Assembly (NCBI GenBank): GCA_033065855.1
Contig: JAVXUO010001178.1
Location: forward strand, 1 to 64,000
Direction of reading: 5' to 3'
From: Escallonia rubra
Lineage: Eukaryota > Streptophyta > Magnoliopsida > Escalloniales > Escalloniaceae
DNA: 64,000 nt
In this document: piece by piece, positions 46,057 to 58,296 of the stretch
Position numbering within the stretch: the first letter of the stretch is position 1
Layout of the letters: every line of letters begins with the position of its first letter
Position numbers and translations under genes: made by a program
The notes under the pieces: generated by a model
Told to the model about the DNA's origin: nothing
Seen by the model: the letters and a program-made list of their open reading frames with translations, nothing else
The model's database searches: none

Positions 46057-46258
46057 AATATGAGAAGGATTCGCACAGCTTATAGCTTGATCCCATGGGT
46101 CATCACCAGCAAGTAGTAAGTCAATTTCGTGGGGTCGAGAAGGACGAGATATTACCCGGTTCTTTTGGATCTTGATGTTGCCCTTTGAGTGTAAACATCA
46201 TTCCCGAACCTTCAAAGAGCTTGAACCAACATCAGATACTGTCAATGTCATTCAAGCG
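46057..46258 (-). pseudogene. Partial, decayed duplicate of an ARF PB1-domain exon
   Basis: TCCCATGGGTCATCACC, AAGTAGTA.GTCA.TTTCGTG and GATCTT..(A/T)GTTGCCCTT match, in order, the intact ARF exon at 47840-48030. On one side, TGAACCTTCAAA and CAACAT.AGATACT match the exon start and the intron beyond it. On the other side AATATGAGAA and AAGGATT match the other intron. So intron sequence was copied too: this is a DNA-level duplication, not a retrocopy. The middle of the exon, encoding the IDVTRY region, is missing, as are all other exons. It lies 1.3 kb from the end of the ARF gene in the same orientation. Confidence 0.8.
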
Positions 46259-47572
46259 CACTTTCACCTTTTCCCTAGCAAGCAAGCTGTCATCTGGAAT
46301 CGTGAAAAGACATGGGAAATGGATCTTACTGATGCTTTTGTCAATCCCATGATCAGGGCCATCCTCCCCAGGAAACTACTGTAGAGGATCACCCTCAAAT
46401 TGCCACGGTAAGTAAGAATCTACACAAAGCTGGCGCGAAAATCGCCATAAAAAGATTTCATCTTTCGCTAAACCACCTAACAGTCTGAAACGATAGACCT
46501 GAACATTTTGTTAACGCAAAAAACAGCGTAGGCAACAACATGAGGTCCCGGAATCCGATCATCTACTGCATGCGGACGGAAATGACGTCGTCGAATCTCC
46601 GTCTTGCTCAAGAGGAACTGATTTGTAAGGTTCCTTTGCTTGGAGGAGACATGTTGCGAGACAAAATTAGCAAGAGGTGGTTAAAGCCTGGATGTCACTT
46701 GTCCTAAGTAACTAACTATGCAACGGCTTCACATTCCCTCTGGTTCTCGAGATAGTGTGGCCTCTAGGTTCTACTTCCTACAACAATTGTAACGACCCGA
46801 ACCCGAGGGTCCGAACTCGTTCCTAAACCAAAAACCCAATTATGTTCAAAACGTAATAATGGTAATGGTAGAGCAGAACATCTAAAATACCGCAAATATA
46901 GTTATTCAAATCTCAAAATCTTAACTACAAAAATAATCCAAAATTTTATTACAATCTCTCAAACTAATCATCTGAATCCAAAAGAAAATAAATCAACTAA
47001 CCAGTATTTCGTCTAAAGAAGTCATAACCTCTACTCAACATCAAACACGAAAGTAATGTAGCAGCCGGGGGGGGGGGGGGGGGGGACTCATCTGCTGTCT
47101 GTCGCAGCTATTTTAGCTTTTAATGCAAAGAATAACAAAGAAAATGAGATTCCTTCCAAAAAGAGAAAAGCAGAACATGTTTGACATCATTCAGACCAAA
47201 ACCTATTCGCACCTGCCGTTAGCACATTTACAAGGACCTCAGACTTCTAAGCTCTCACAATGTACCCCTCCCCCCCCAAGAAAAGAAAAAAAAAAAAGGA
47301 CCAGACTTCTGAGCTCTACAAATGGTATGCATGATTGTAAACTAACAAGAGTTAGACAAGAACACGGTTAGACCTCCCCAATCTGTAACTACAGCACTGC
47401 CACGCCATCATTATCGTGCAACGATGGATTCTTTCTCACCTCATCTGTACGTGTGACAAACACCATCCTTCCAAAGGGCTTGATGTGAAGCTGATTGTGG
47501 ACGACAGTACACCATCAGAAGGCTTGATACCAAAAGGAGAAGACCAGCTAATATAATTAGTACTCGGAGCTG
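46259..47572. other. 3' flank of the ARF gene; no intact gene
   Basis: The frame 46172-46384 is open but unrecognised. A stretch from 46789, TGTAACGACCCGAACCCGAG, looks like the start of a Ty3-type LTR and may run to about 47066, but no second copy, primer site or target repeat is visible; if real it is an old solo fragment. The 19-base G tract at 47067-47085 follows it. Confidence 0.35.
47067..47085. repeat. Poly(G) tract, 19 bases
   Basis: Nineteen uninterrupted G, about 490 bp beyond the stop codon of the ARF gene. Confidence 0.9.
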
Positions 47573-50500
47573 TTATCGATTGAATGAGGCAGCCGAGTTA
47601 TCGTCATAGTGTCCTCTCCATGCGTTGCCGCTATCGGTTCCACTACAAGCTTGATTGGGGACAGGGACTTGGCCTAGATCTCCATCCAAACTCATCTGCT
47701 GAACTTCAGCAGCTGACAGTATCTTTATGCTCTGAACACAGCTCACAAACTCCCTGAAAGCAATTTCGGAAGTAGCATATGAGAAATGTAAATTAGAAGC
47801 AGATAAAAGGATTGTTACATAACTTGATTCACGACTTACTCCCATGGGTCATCACCGACAAGTAGTATGTCATTTTCGTGATCTACATAGACGAGTTTCC
47901 ACTCGATTCTTTGTGGATCTTCTAGTTGCCCTTCGATCCCAAACATCCGAGCCAGATCATTTCTGAGTTCGTCATATGTCTTGTAACGAGTGACATCAAT
48001 TGTTCTTCCCACGGAGCCACGCTTTTGAACCTTCAAAATTTGAAGCAACATGAGATACTAAGAATGGTGTTCAGCGTATATACAAAACAAACCTGCTATC
48101 TATATGTACATATACATGTATACACAAATGTATAGCCATTCACATGGTTAAGTGGTTCCAAAATATCAAAAAAGGTATAGTAAGAAACCTTTGTGTATGT
48201 CCGCATGCGCTGAGTCTGGTTACCCCAGAGCCCACTACTTAAAACCCCAGCCTCGTTGATACCAACATCATTTGAACAACCCGGCTTAAAAGACATGTTT
48301 GGTACCCCAAATGACGGAGAACTGATTGCAGCAGTGGACAACTCTATCTCTATATCTCTTGGTGTGCCAACATAATTAGAAAGCAGGTTCTGAGAGTCGA
48401 AACCCCTCGACAACAAAGCATCAGGTGCCAAGCCATCAATATTAGCTGCAAAGGAAAGATTGTTCCTAGTGTGTGATTGAACATCCCCGTCCAAACAAAA
48501 TCCAGGGAGCGAAAAGTTCTGCTGGAGGCTAGCAGCATCCAAGCAATATGAGGTTGCAGATGAAGAGGCTTCGACTTGATCAGTTGCAATACCTTTGTAT
48601 TTGGGTTGCTCATGTCCTCTTGAGCTGGGCAATTCATGTTTAATTCTTACATCAGACTTACTTTGAAGCTCTTGAATCATTTTAGTAGCAGGATCAACTG
48701 CTGAATCCTCAATTAACACCGCTGGCCCTTGTTGGTTCTTACCCAGGAAGTTTGATGGGGCTATCTGGCAATTATTTGTAGAAGGCGAAGTTGAACATGA
48801 GGGAGCATCCCCATCGGTAAGACCAGAATGGGCTCTATTTGCCATAAACTGTTTCTGTTGGCCCAGGAGTTGGTTAACAGGAAACTGTTGTGATTGCAGA
48901 AGAGTTGATGTACACAAGCTGTTCCCACTAAGTTGCTGTGATTGCCGGTTTTGTTGAACAACCTGCTGCTGCAGAGGCAGCTGATGCTCCATACGAGGGC
49001 TTATGGGGGACAGCAGTTGTTGTTGCTGCTGTTGCAATTTCTGCAGTAGCTGTAGTTGTAACTGCTGCTCCGAGTGGCTCTGCTGTGACGGGTGTTGCAC
49101 TTGTTGCCTCTGTGGCAAGCTCTGTTGCAGCAACTGGAGTGGGGCCTGTTGTGAGAGTGTATGCTGCGGCTGAGGCCTCGGCAGGAGACTATTTTGTTGT
49201 TCCATTTGTTGCTGAAATTGTAAGTCTTGCGGTAAGGATTTCAGCTGATGTGAACTCCTATTAGCCGAGGAGATGTTTTGCTGAGATTGAGTGTTTCCTG
49301 TCAGTAGATGTTGCTGCTGAATCTGGGAGTAAACGGCTGGTTGCTGTAAAGTATGATTTAATATCTGGTTAGGGGTAATCGTACTACTATTTACATGAGC
49401 TGGTTGCAATGTCTGTTGTTGCTGATGCTGCAGTTGTGGACGCTGTTGCTGTTGCTGCTGCTGTTGCTGCAGCTGCTGCTGTTGCTGCTGCTGTTGCTGC
49501 TGCAGCTGCTGCAGCTGCTGCTGTTGCTGCAGCTGCTGCTGCTGCTGTTGCTGCTGTTGCTGTCCTGGCGGGGGTTGTTGCTGTTGCTGTTGGGGGTGTT
49601 GGTTCTGGTGCTGCTGTGCATTGACAGAAGACCCCTGCAACAATTGCTGCAATTGTTGCTGTTGGGGCCATGACACCGACGGCTGCTGCAGCTGACTGAC
49701 ATGCTGATTTTGTTGATTTGTTTTGCCGAACTGAAGACTTGGTACAGATAGGGTAGGGGCTTGAAAGTTTAGCAACTTAGAAGGATCCTCGGTACCAGGC
49801 CCATTTTGCAGCGGAGTTGAAGAGACCATGGGAGGAAACAGTCCTGACTGAGTGCCTGGAAACCGATTATTCTGTTGCATGCTCATCCACTGAACTAAAC
49901 TCAAGCCAGGAAGTATTGAGCTTGAGGCATCCTTCATGCTGAAGTCATCAAGCCAGGGCATTCCTCTCTTAAAAACGTTCTCTATGTCAGATTCGTCATC
50001 TGCAATATAACTCGAATCAATGAAGACATATGTGGTGGAAATCAGGACAAATTAAATCCCCGGTAAGCATGAAAAGAGCTGACCACCAAATGCCGATAGG
50101 ACAAACATAAATCTGGGTACCTGGCAACCCTGTTTGTTTAGGAAACTTTGGTCTAAAGAATGGAGGAGGACATATGTAGAAAGGAGTCACAACAGGCTCA
50201 ACTTCCCAGATTGAAACTCGGCTTGGACGGTCCCCAGCAGTTGATTCATCCCATCCAACCTGCCAACAATCCAGGAAGAGTAAATTCAAATATGACCCTC
50301 ACAGCTACTGGAACTGAGATTGGATATCCCCTAGTGCGAAGTATGATGAGGTCAGTAAAAGGGAGGACATGATTGATGTAATGCGTGTATGTAGATAAGC
50401 CAATCCAAGCCACAGGGGGAATGTTATCATGCTGAAAGTAAAGAAATTATAATCATAGCGATAGTAAGTAAACAGAGTCCACAAGCCGCAATGTCTGTAC

Positions 50501-53500
50501 GGGATTCATCACTAAGGCGCACTGGCACAGTAAACAAATCAATGTCTATCAGTAGTATAAGAAGCAATTATGTGTCTTGAAATCATATTTTATATGAAAT
50601 GGGACTGGTGTACTGTAGACTTCCTATTTTACGGAGCATATTTAAAGTGTAGCTTCAACATTACAGCAGTAAACTGCTCATGTTGACGTTTTTATAATGT
50701 ATGCAGCACATTAAAAGCTGTAACATTGAAAAGTTCTTCCAACGTTACAGGCTTACGGCAGTCTTACTATATGAACCTTCCAATGACAACAGAATACCTG
50801 AAGATTGCGCCACTGTGAATTTTTCCATCGCACAGGATCCAGATCACCAACACCAGTGATCGTTCCCATGTACCTGCGTACTCCTGACTCCTCAGTCTCA
50901 AACATCATTCTGAACCGCATCCCAGGTGAAACTTGAGCATACATTGCTTTATTATACTTGGCTAGGGGTATCACAAACTCGGAAGGGCTAGCCCTGTCAA
51001 AAGCAAAGGAAAGTCTCAGAAGTTAATGCCCCGTGACTTTTACGTACATAGTCACCAGATAAGGATAACAATATCAATCATACTCTGCTACCTTGGATTG
51101 TAAAATATGGTAAATGGGCTATTATTTGCAGCCGCATGGGCTGCAGCAGCAAGAATTCCAATGTGCATGCTGTCGCTAGATATAACTGATGAGGAGAGAG
51201 CTGGTTGCAGCCTATTAGCACGTCTTATTCCCAAGAGAAGTTGCGATTTTTCATCTCTATGTCAAACCATATTAAATCAGCTCAGTGAAAGAATATACAA
51301 AGTTGTAAGCAACATTATCTACATCAACTTTTTCATACCGAATGAATAAGACGGCATCCCCAGCAAAAAGTCTTTTAGAGCTGACAAAGACGCTCCAACC
51401 CGTAGTCAACAGGTGCCTTTTCGGCTGGCCTAAAACAAAAACCTGAAGTTGTAAGTATAGCATAAAACATAGTGTTTATTTTGCCATCTATGTTGGTTTA
51501 AATGTTCCCCTCGCGCACCACTTCAATTTACTTAGAAAATACACATCATTTTCTGAACTCGTTTTGGTCATTTTATTCTGGTAAATAGAACATGTTGACA
51601 GCATGGATTCTGCAAATTCTATGGTAAAGAAGTAAATTCAAGAAAAAGGTATCCAATCAATCCTTGATAACAGTAGGTCCCAGCCTGAAGCATGGTTCCT
51701 AAAGAAACTTTCTACCACCCAAAGTACTAATTTAAATGGACATTACAAGGAAAGGAAAAAGCATATCCACGAGATCCACATGCCATCTTAGACTATCAGA
51801 TGCTTTTATTCTTCTTTAGTCATGTATAATAGTCATTGCACCGACGAACTGGTGGCCTCCCTCTCTCCCTCCTGCCCTTCCGCCCCTCATTGAACCACTC
51901 CCTGTAATACCTCAACCCATATTGGATGAGTTGGTGCTTCGAATTAGTATTAAAAGACCCTGCCAAGGATCTCATAAGTACCTACTTTGGCTAACCCCTC
52001 TAATGGAAGCATTGTGGAGTGGTGAGACACTGAGACCGTTAACCAGGTCTTTACAGATGTATCAGAGCCAACTCTCAAAAGCTTAGGCTGGGCTCTCCAG
52101 TCAACTTTCCAAAGGTTGCGGAAACTAAGGCAAGCACTGGTATATCCCACATCAAGGGGATGGTTGGGGCAAATAAAGGGTGAGCGGGGTATTCCAACAT
52201 TGGCTAGAGAGGAAGATTCTCGGCTACATGTGACAAGGTTAAATTTGGGCCTTAGCAAGATTGTAACACCCCATACAGATTAGCTTACATTAGTGTTTCA
52301 GATTAGCCTTAAACGATCCTGTCAATGATCTCTTAAGTACCACCTTTGGCTATCCATTTGAGGGAGGCATTGCTAAATGATGGGGCCGTTGACCGAATTG
52401 TTACACTCCCGGTCTCCCACTAAGTCATGTACCTCATGAAAAGATTTCTTAGCCTCAATGCATTTTGTGGTCATCACAAAAGATAATATAAGTGTCCTTT
52501 ATGATCTGAAAATGTTCCACTTGTGGTAACTACCCGCACTGGAACTAATAGAGAATTGTATCCACCAGTAAGAAGCATATTTATGGTATACAAGCAACAA
52601 GGAATATTAATGAAGGGAAAATACCTCGATAAATATGCCTAAATGTCCACGACTGGTCATGTAAATCTCTAGCTACAATCTCCTGAGCAGGGGGTTGCAT
52701 GGAAAAATCCTACCAAACACCTTTCTTGTGAGCACTGGAATTGAGAGAAAACCCAATGTACTACTATTACTATAAACAAAGTTTTCCAATGTTGCACGTA
52801 CTAGAGGTGGAAAGATCTTCTCAGCTGCTCGACGAGGTACAGAAAATCCACCATGAGTACTTGTGTCACTAGCAGTAAGAGTTTTGCAGAAAAACTCGGT
52901 TGGTTGCCTGTTTTGCTTGAGGCCCAAATCAGATACAAGTAATGCTTCCTGATCATACTGTAAGAATGATGTTTAAGATGCTATATTAGATAACCAGAAT
53001 CTTTTCCAAGATTCAAAGTAAGCTATGTAACAAAATTTAAGATCAAATGGCTGACCTACTTTGCTTACTGGTTGAAGAGTCATCTGTGCATAGACCTCAT
53101 CAGTTTCCGCATCAGCCTATACCATGATTGAAGGAGAAAAAAGTACTAAAGAAATTATCACTTCAGCTATTCACAAAAAAAGTTATTTCCAGCCTCCCCA
53201 TAACTATGCAATTGCCCTATAGTGGAAACAACATAACACTCGACAGCGTAATACTAATCTAATCAAGAGTTTGTCAAGCCAAACAAAGCCATCATCTATA
53301 TCAAGGTTTAAAGTAGGTGAAATGACTATCAGAGGTAAGAATGCAACAAAATTATAGGGAGGAAAAATTAACAATAGCATTGTATACATTGTGAACCCCC
53401 AAGTGGCCATAGCAATTCCGAAGGGGTGGCAACGCACAAGGTATGTCGATAAAGAGACAATCTGTATTCCACTTGAATAAACCAAGATCCCCTTTCATAT

Positions 53501-54044
53501 GATTTAAGTCCTAAATATTTGATTTGTGGAAGGAGGTTTCCATACATGTAATGTGACGTTATGAAGCATGCAGAGCAACTTGGAAGGAAGGTTAGGATAG
53601 CTCGGGATGCTATTGGTGTCCTTTTGCATTGACGCCGCAACCTGAGAGTTGTAGTTGCCAAAGATATTTCCATTAGAATCCAAATTTCAGAATTTGCAAT
53701 TTTTCAGGAACCAAAGATTCAAGACATACTTGCTCACTGTGACCTTGAGGGAAGTACACCACGAGACTTCCAACGGGAGGCAAAGAAACCAGCGGTCCCG
53801 CACAAGCATGCCATAACTCTGAATTAATTACCTTTCTTTCCCCTGTTTTCATACCAAAAGTTAAGTCAACAAGAAGGAAAACAATGTCATATATCATAAT
53901 CTTTCATAACACTAGACAAAAGTTTTTGGCAACTTTTTCATGTTGAGAACACATTCTTGGTCCTTCTTCACTTACAATAGCACCTACTGCCTACTTATCG
54001 CAAACAAAATAATTTGTTTTATTTTATTTTATTTTTTGCGGGGT

Positions 54045-54091
<47 letters not shown>

Positions 54092-55207
54092 GTAGAGGTG
54101 CATGTAACTGGACCAATCACGTGGTTACCATCAGCTCTTATAATGTCCTTACTAGTCTCAGGATGTGAATCCTGAGGAATGCACGGAAACCAGACAAGGG
54201 GGAGCTCTTTTGTCTAAGGAAAACCACTCTTCAAAACACAAAGTTAACTTCAGAAAAGAAAGAAAAAAAATGCAACAAAATATAACACATATAGTTTGAA
54301 GATGTCAAACCTCCATTATTCATGCAATTTAACAGCAGTGATTATAGTGGAGAACCAAATCTCTGAAATTTGAATGCTCATACTGATGATTTGATAAATC
54401 TCAAAAATGTTATTCGACATTCCTGAATATAATTTTGACCTTGCTCATCATATCTGGCAATTATTTTTTGCATTTCTTTTGGTATGTCTGTAGCCCTCTA
54501 TTGATTTATAGAAGTGCATAATTACCGTGCTAATCATCAATCAACAAGGGTTCTACACAATCACAAGACTGAATCCAACTCAATATGCATTTCCACGCTT
54601 CAATGTGGTAACAACACCTTCCCCAGCACCGAGCCACCCAAAATTGGTGTAGCTAACCTTATTTGGTCCAAGATGAACATTAGTTGCAATTTATGAAACG
54701 AGAAGTTTCGGTCAATCCACATGGACAAATTCATCAAAGCACAAAGAACTCAAGTAAAAGAGCATTCAAATTTGGGGTCAAGGCACAATTTTTTTTTTCG
54801 TTCTAAAGCAGAATCTTCATCACTTAGGGCTCCAACCCTCTTTCCGGATTACAACCTTATGTTCAATCCATATTACTTCTGCCCAGGCACCCTGGATTTC
54901 ATCATTGAGCTAGCAAAATTTACTACCCAGTAACAGGTCCATACAAATTCAGAATATTGAGCATGTAGCATCAACTTATTGATGCTTATAATTATGAGAA
55001 ACAAAAAAACAACCAAGTGAAAAGGGGAGGGAAGAGCAACCAGCATGTTGAACCTGAACCTATGAAAGGCATTAAGAAACATTGCTTTTAAGACACAGAA
55101 GGATTTGTCATTCTTGCATACACACAGCTAACAACAAAGCCAAATTTGATAAACAGAAACCTACCCTCTATTGAAGTTGGCAGAAACCCATTTGAGGGAG
55201 CCTTCAT
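47573..55207 (-). CDS. Auxin response factor, ARF7/ARF19 class (Q-rich activator)
   Basis: Thirteen exons on the minus strand: 55207-55165, 53842-53730, 53641-53546, 53116-53060, 52957-52802, 52709-52625, 51429-51339, 51256-51092, 50993-50798, 50259-50121, 49999-48189, 48030-47840 and 47753-47573. They sum to 3324 bp, 1107 residues, with all junctions in phase. The tiny first exon ([14 protein letters not shown]) matches the ARF19 start. The B3 DNA-binding domain (about 126-228) has [20 protein letters not shown]; the ARF ancillary domain follows (about 250-335). A Q-rich middle region (about 385-780) defines the activator class. The PB1 (Aux/IAA III-IV) domain at about 985-1070 has [16 protein letters not shown] and [14 protein letters not shown], the two oligomerisation faces. 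Family knowledge: binds TGTCTC/TGTCGG elements and activates auxin genes when Aux/IAA repressors are degraded. Both faces look intact. Very sure of class; ARF7 versus ARF19 leans to ARF19. Confidence 0.96.
49411..49628 (-). repeat. CAG-type triplet tract encoding poly-glutamine
   Basis: Within the large ARF exon, mixed CAG/CAA codons give runs of up to about 10 Gln broken by single Leu residues. CAA interruptions should limit slippage. Long open frames in the other five frames here (poly-Ser, poly-Ala, poly-Leu) are shadows of this tract. Confidence 0.9.
51898..52410 (+). mobile_element. TRIM retrotransposon fossil inside an ARF intron
   Basis: A miniature LTR element of 503 bp (51903-52405) lies in the 1.2-kb intron 51430-52624. 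LTR copies are 51903-52055 and 52262-52405; both begin TGTAA and end TTACA. A perfect 5-bp target repeat CTCCC flanks it (51898-51902 and 52406-52410). Just inside the first LTR is TATCAGAGCC, a primer site for initiator tRNA-Met, and TCCCACATCAAGG, a motif frequent in plant TRIM/LARD elements, follows. It encodes nothing, as is normal for TRIMs. The two LTRs differ markedly, so the insertion is old. It is antisense to the host gene and leaves the splice sites untouched. Confidence 0.88.
54059..54089. repeat. Poly(G) tract, 31 bases, in ARF intron 1
   Basis: Thirty-one G in a row after a (TG)n run; the ARF transcript reads it as poly(C) followed by (CA)n. It lies in intron 1 (53843-55164). 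Length in the assembly is uncertain. Confidence 0.9.
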
Positions 55208-55640
55208 ACTCACCATAATCACCAATTAAAACAAATTTCAGTCACCAATACCAACCAAATACCATACTTTCCACAACTGCTCACCAACTATATACCTTCT
55301 TCAAGATTCACCATCAATTCCTTACTGCCCACATAACAAGTTGCCCAAACCCGTCCAAGAAAGCATCCAAGACTCAAATTTTCAGCTCCAGAGTTGTTAC
55401 CTAAGTTTCCTGTAACTTGAGAGAGTGATTACCGGCTATAGTTGCCGGAAAAGTGGTGTTGGTATAAAGAATATAGAAAGTTTCAATAAATGGAAAGTAA
55501 ACCAAAGGGCATATAGCAGAGCAGAGATTATGGAGGCCAAGATACGGAGGAGGAAAGGGAGGGATCACGGTGAGGAGTAGCCGGAAAGTCTGACGGCAGG
55601 GAAAGCTGGCTTGCTTTAAAGAGTAAGTAAAGTTATTATA
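55208..55640 (-). promoter_or_regulatory. ARF leader and proximal promoter
   Basis: Upstream of the start codon on the minus strand lies about 400 bp of pyrimidine-rich, TTC/CTT-rich sequence (seen as GGAGG/AGGAAAG on the plus strand at 55530-55600). A long leader is typical for this class. No clear TATA box was fixed. Confidence 0.4.
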
Positions 55641-55817
55641 GTTTATTGTTCTTGTTATATGGACAATTGTTTATGTAATGCTTGTCGTACAACTTAACAA
55701 CAAAGCCGACATACATTAGATCGGAGGTTACTGTTAAGTGAAAGATTAAACTATAAAAGCGTGCTTTGCTCTAAGAAGACACATTATTCTCTCCTCTCCT
55801 TTCCCTCTTTTTCTTTG

Positions 55818-55818
<1 letters not shown>

Positions 55819-55893
<75 letters not shown>

Positions 55894-55902
55894 TTGTGTG
55901 TG
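55819..55902. repeat. Compound microsatellite (AT)n(GT)n
   Basis: About 19 AT units run into GT/TG units with single interruptions. Likely highly polymorphic. Confidence 0.93.
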
Positions 55903-58296
55903 TTACAACTCTTATAATGCTTTCTTAGCAGTATTGATAGGATCAAAATAGTCATTCATTGGCGATACGGCGATTTCATTCGATTTTTCATCCTATCAAA
56001 CTAAATAAAGATAACATGTTCTTGAATTTTTAATTTAAGATACACACTTGATTAATTATCTTCCTCTAGCATGATTTTATTAGAAACATAATTACTTGGA
56101 AGTAATCTTCACTTCTTACATATTCCACTTCCTTTAGTCAAATCACTCCTCATGCACGCTTTATCACGAAAATGTGCGTGAATTTATCTCAGTCCCGTAT
56201 AATTCAATTTGCAACGGGAATCAATCGGGTTCCAAAGCTCATATTGAGTCAAATCATCGATTTTGTGCAAATAAGATATTTTGTAACCCTTTTCGGGGGT
56301 AGTTCCATTATTTGCTATCTCAACTCATGTTATTTTGGTTGTGTATATATGTTATCTATCCTTGAAGCACTTTCTTTCGTTTGGAAACTATATTTTCCCC
56401 GTACACTATCCTCCTGCATTTAGTAAGACTCAATTTTCACGCTAACTAATATAACATTTCATCTAAGAAATAACGTTCCAATTATGGCACACAAAGAAAT
56501 GCTTTTTCGTGAATTATGATTGTAACATGATATCGCGTCGTTTTCACGAGCAAGGTAACCTCATACTTGCGCTGGAAATATGACCGTGACATGTACTAAA
56601 TTAATGATTCTCTTTATATTTGTGACGATCAAAACATTTTAGTACAAGGCATGAAAATAGAATTGAAGCATATATATCTTGATAAACGTAGGAGAGAAAC
56701 CAATATCTACACTTTGACATCATATAGTAGCATCTTTAACATGTTCCATTATATGGATGGATGGTAAACAATATATATAGGAGATAATGAATTTTTATAC
56801 TACCAATGTTTGGTCCCATCAGAGAGATTAGTTGGATTCAACTAATCATTTACTTCTCATTTTCTATAGGCACCCAAAATGTGTTGTAGGCAATAATGCA
56901 TTCCTCATTTCACTGCAAAGAGTGGTATTAGTTTTTTAAAAAAATACCTTTATTTATCACATTGAGACATGTCATCTCTTAAGAAAATGAGACCAGAAGC
57001 TATTTAAAAAAAAAATGTGTGACATCAGAACCTTTAAGAAATGTCTTGATCAAGAGATTGGAAAGAGGGAATTTGTGTACTTTGTTTAATGTTATTATAA
57101 GCATGCTGATTAGGGCACTAAGCCGCAAAAGCCGGAGAATTTTCACATGCCATAAACATTATATTTATACATTTATAAAAAAAAATACGGAGAATATAAA
57201 TAAATATGTAAATGTGGAGTTCTGAGTAATACTATAAACTTCAATCAACGTAGGACCCTGCAATTTACTTAATTGTTTTGGTCTATAGCCTTGTTTAAAT
57301 GAATGGTTTGACTATACATGCGCTTAGGGGAAGAATCAAGGATGGTGATTGACGATTACTTCCTTCATCAAATACGGCATTATTCAAAGAACGATTGCTA
57401 TATGAACTGTAAAAAAATAGTTACAACCCGTTGTATAAAATAATTACTGACTATTTAATTTTTGTAATGACTTTTATCTAGTGATTCTAAAAAGTGTTAC
57501 TAAGAGCTGTCACCGAAAGCGTTAATTATATATTTTGCGACAATTAATTAATTGTGGTTATACCAGGAGTTTTAGTTATTTTCTTATGATCAGTGCATTC
57601 AAGAAATTATTTACGGTCATATTTACAAATTTCTGTTTCTACTCGGTCTCTTATTTAACTTGTATTTTGCATCTTATGATTAATAAAAATGTCCCGAGAC
57701 ACAATACTCTCTGTCATTGTTTGTACGTGCTAACTACTAAGAGATATTATGGGAATTTTTTAAGAAAGTAGCTAGCTAGCTGGGTCTCATTTTCACTGAC
57801 TACACCTTCCAAAAAGTTCCAAAACAAAACCCAAAAAAGAGAGGGAGTAGTTCCATGCACAGTGCCTTTAGTTTGGTCATTCCATTTGACTATTCCTTAA
57901 AGTTAAAGCATATAGAGGGCACATAGACTTAAAGAAAATGACATTTCGATGTGGAATTAGTGAGTAATTTGGCCATAATAATATGGAGTGTAAGGATAGT
58001 CCATTTTTGAATGCATGCATGAACAACTTCTTGACAACGAAATTCATTTAGTTCAACTGCTTAGTTTACGTGGAAGCAAACTGTCCGGCTGTGACAATAT
58101 CAAAAAGTTACTAAAAATTAGTCTTCCCCAAAATACGTACATTTGTAAATTGATTTTTGGTACCTAATTCACATCCAATAATTTTAAATATGTCTGGAGG
58201 TACGTACATTCAACGCGTTGTACATTTCGAGGACTAGCTTCTTGTGAATTATATATATATATAAAGAAGTCATGCGGTGTTCAAAATTTGGTCGTT
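55903..58296. other. Gene-poor intergenic DNA
   Basis: AT-rich spacer without supported genes. A patch at 57395-57580 (GCGACAATTAATTAATTGTGG, GTGATTCTAAAAAGTGTTAC) may be a remnant of the MULE-like MITE family. Short frames such as 56172-56423 have no family resemblance. Confidence 0.45.

Noticed and set aside
46789-47066. Possible solo LTR beginning TGTAACGACCC
   Set aside because: One end only, with no partner, primer site or target repeat; kept as a low-confidence remark rather than a called element.
49387-49702. Long open frames rich in Ala, Ser or Leu on both strands
   Set aside because: They are shadows of the CAG/CAA poly-glutamine tract of the ARF gene in other frames.
57395-57580. 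Possible sixth copy of the MULE-like MITE
   Set aside because: Only scattered motif similarity; arms and target repeat could not be aligned by eye.
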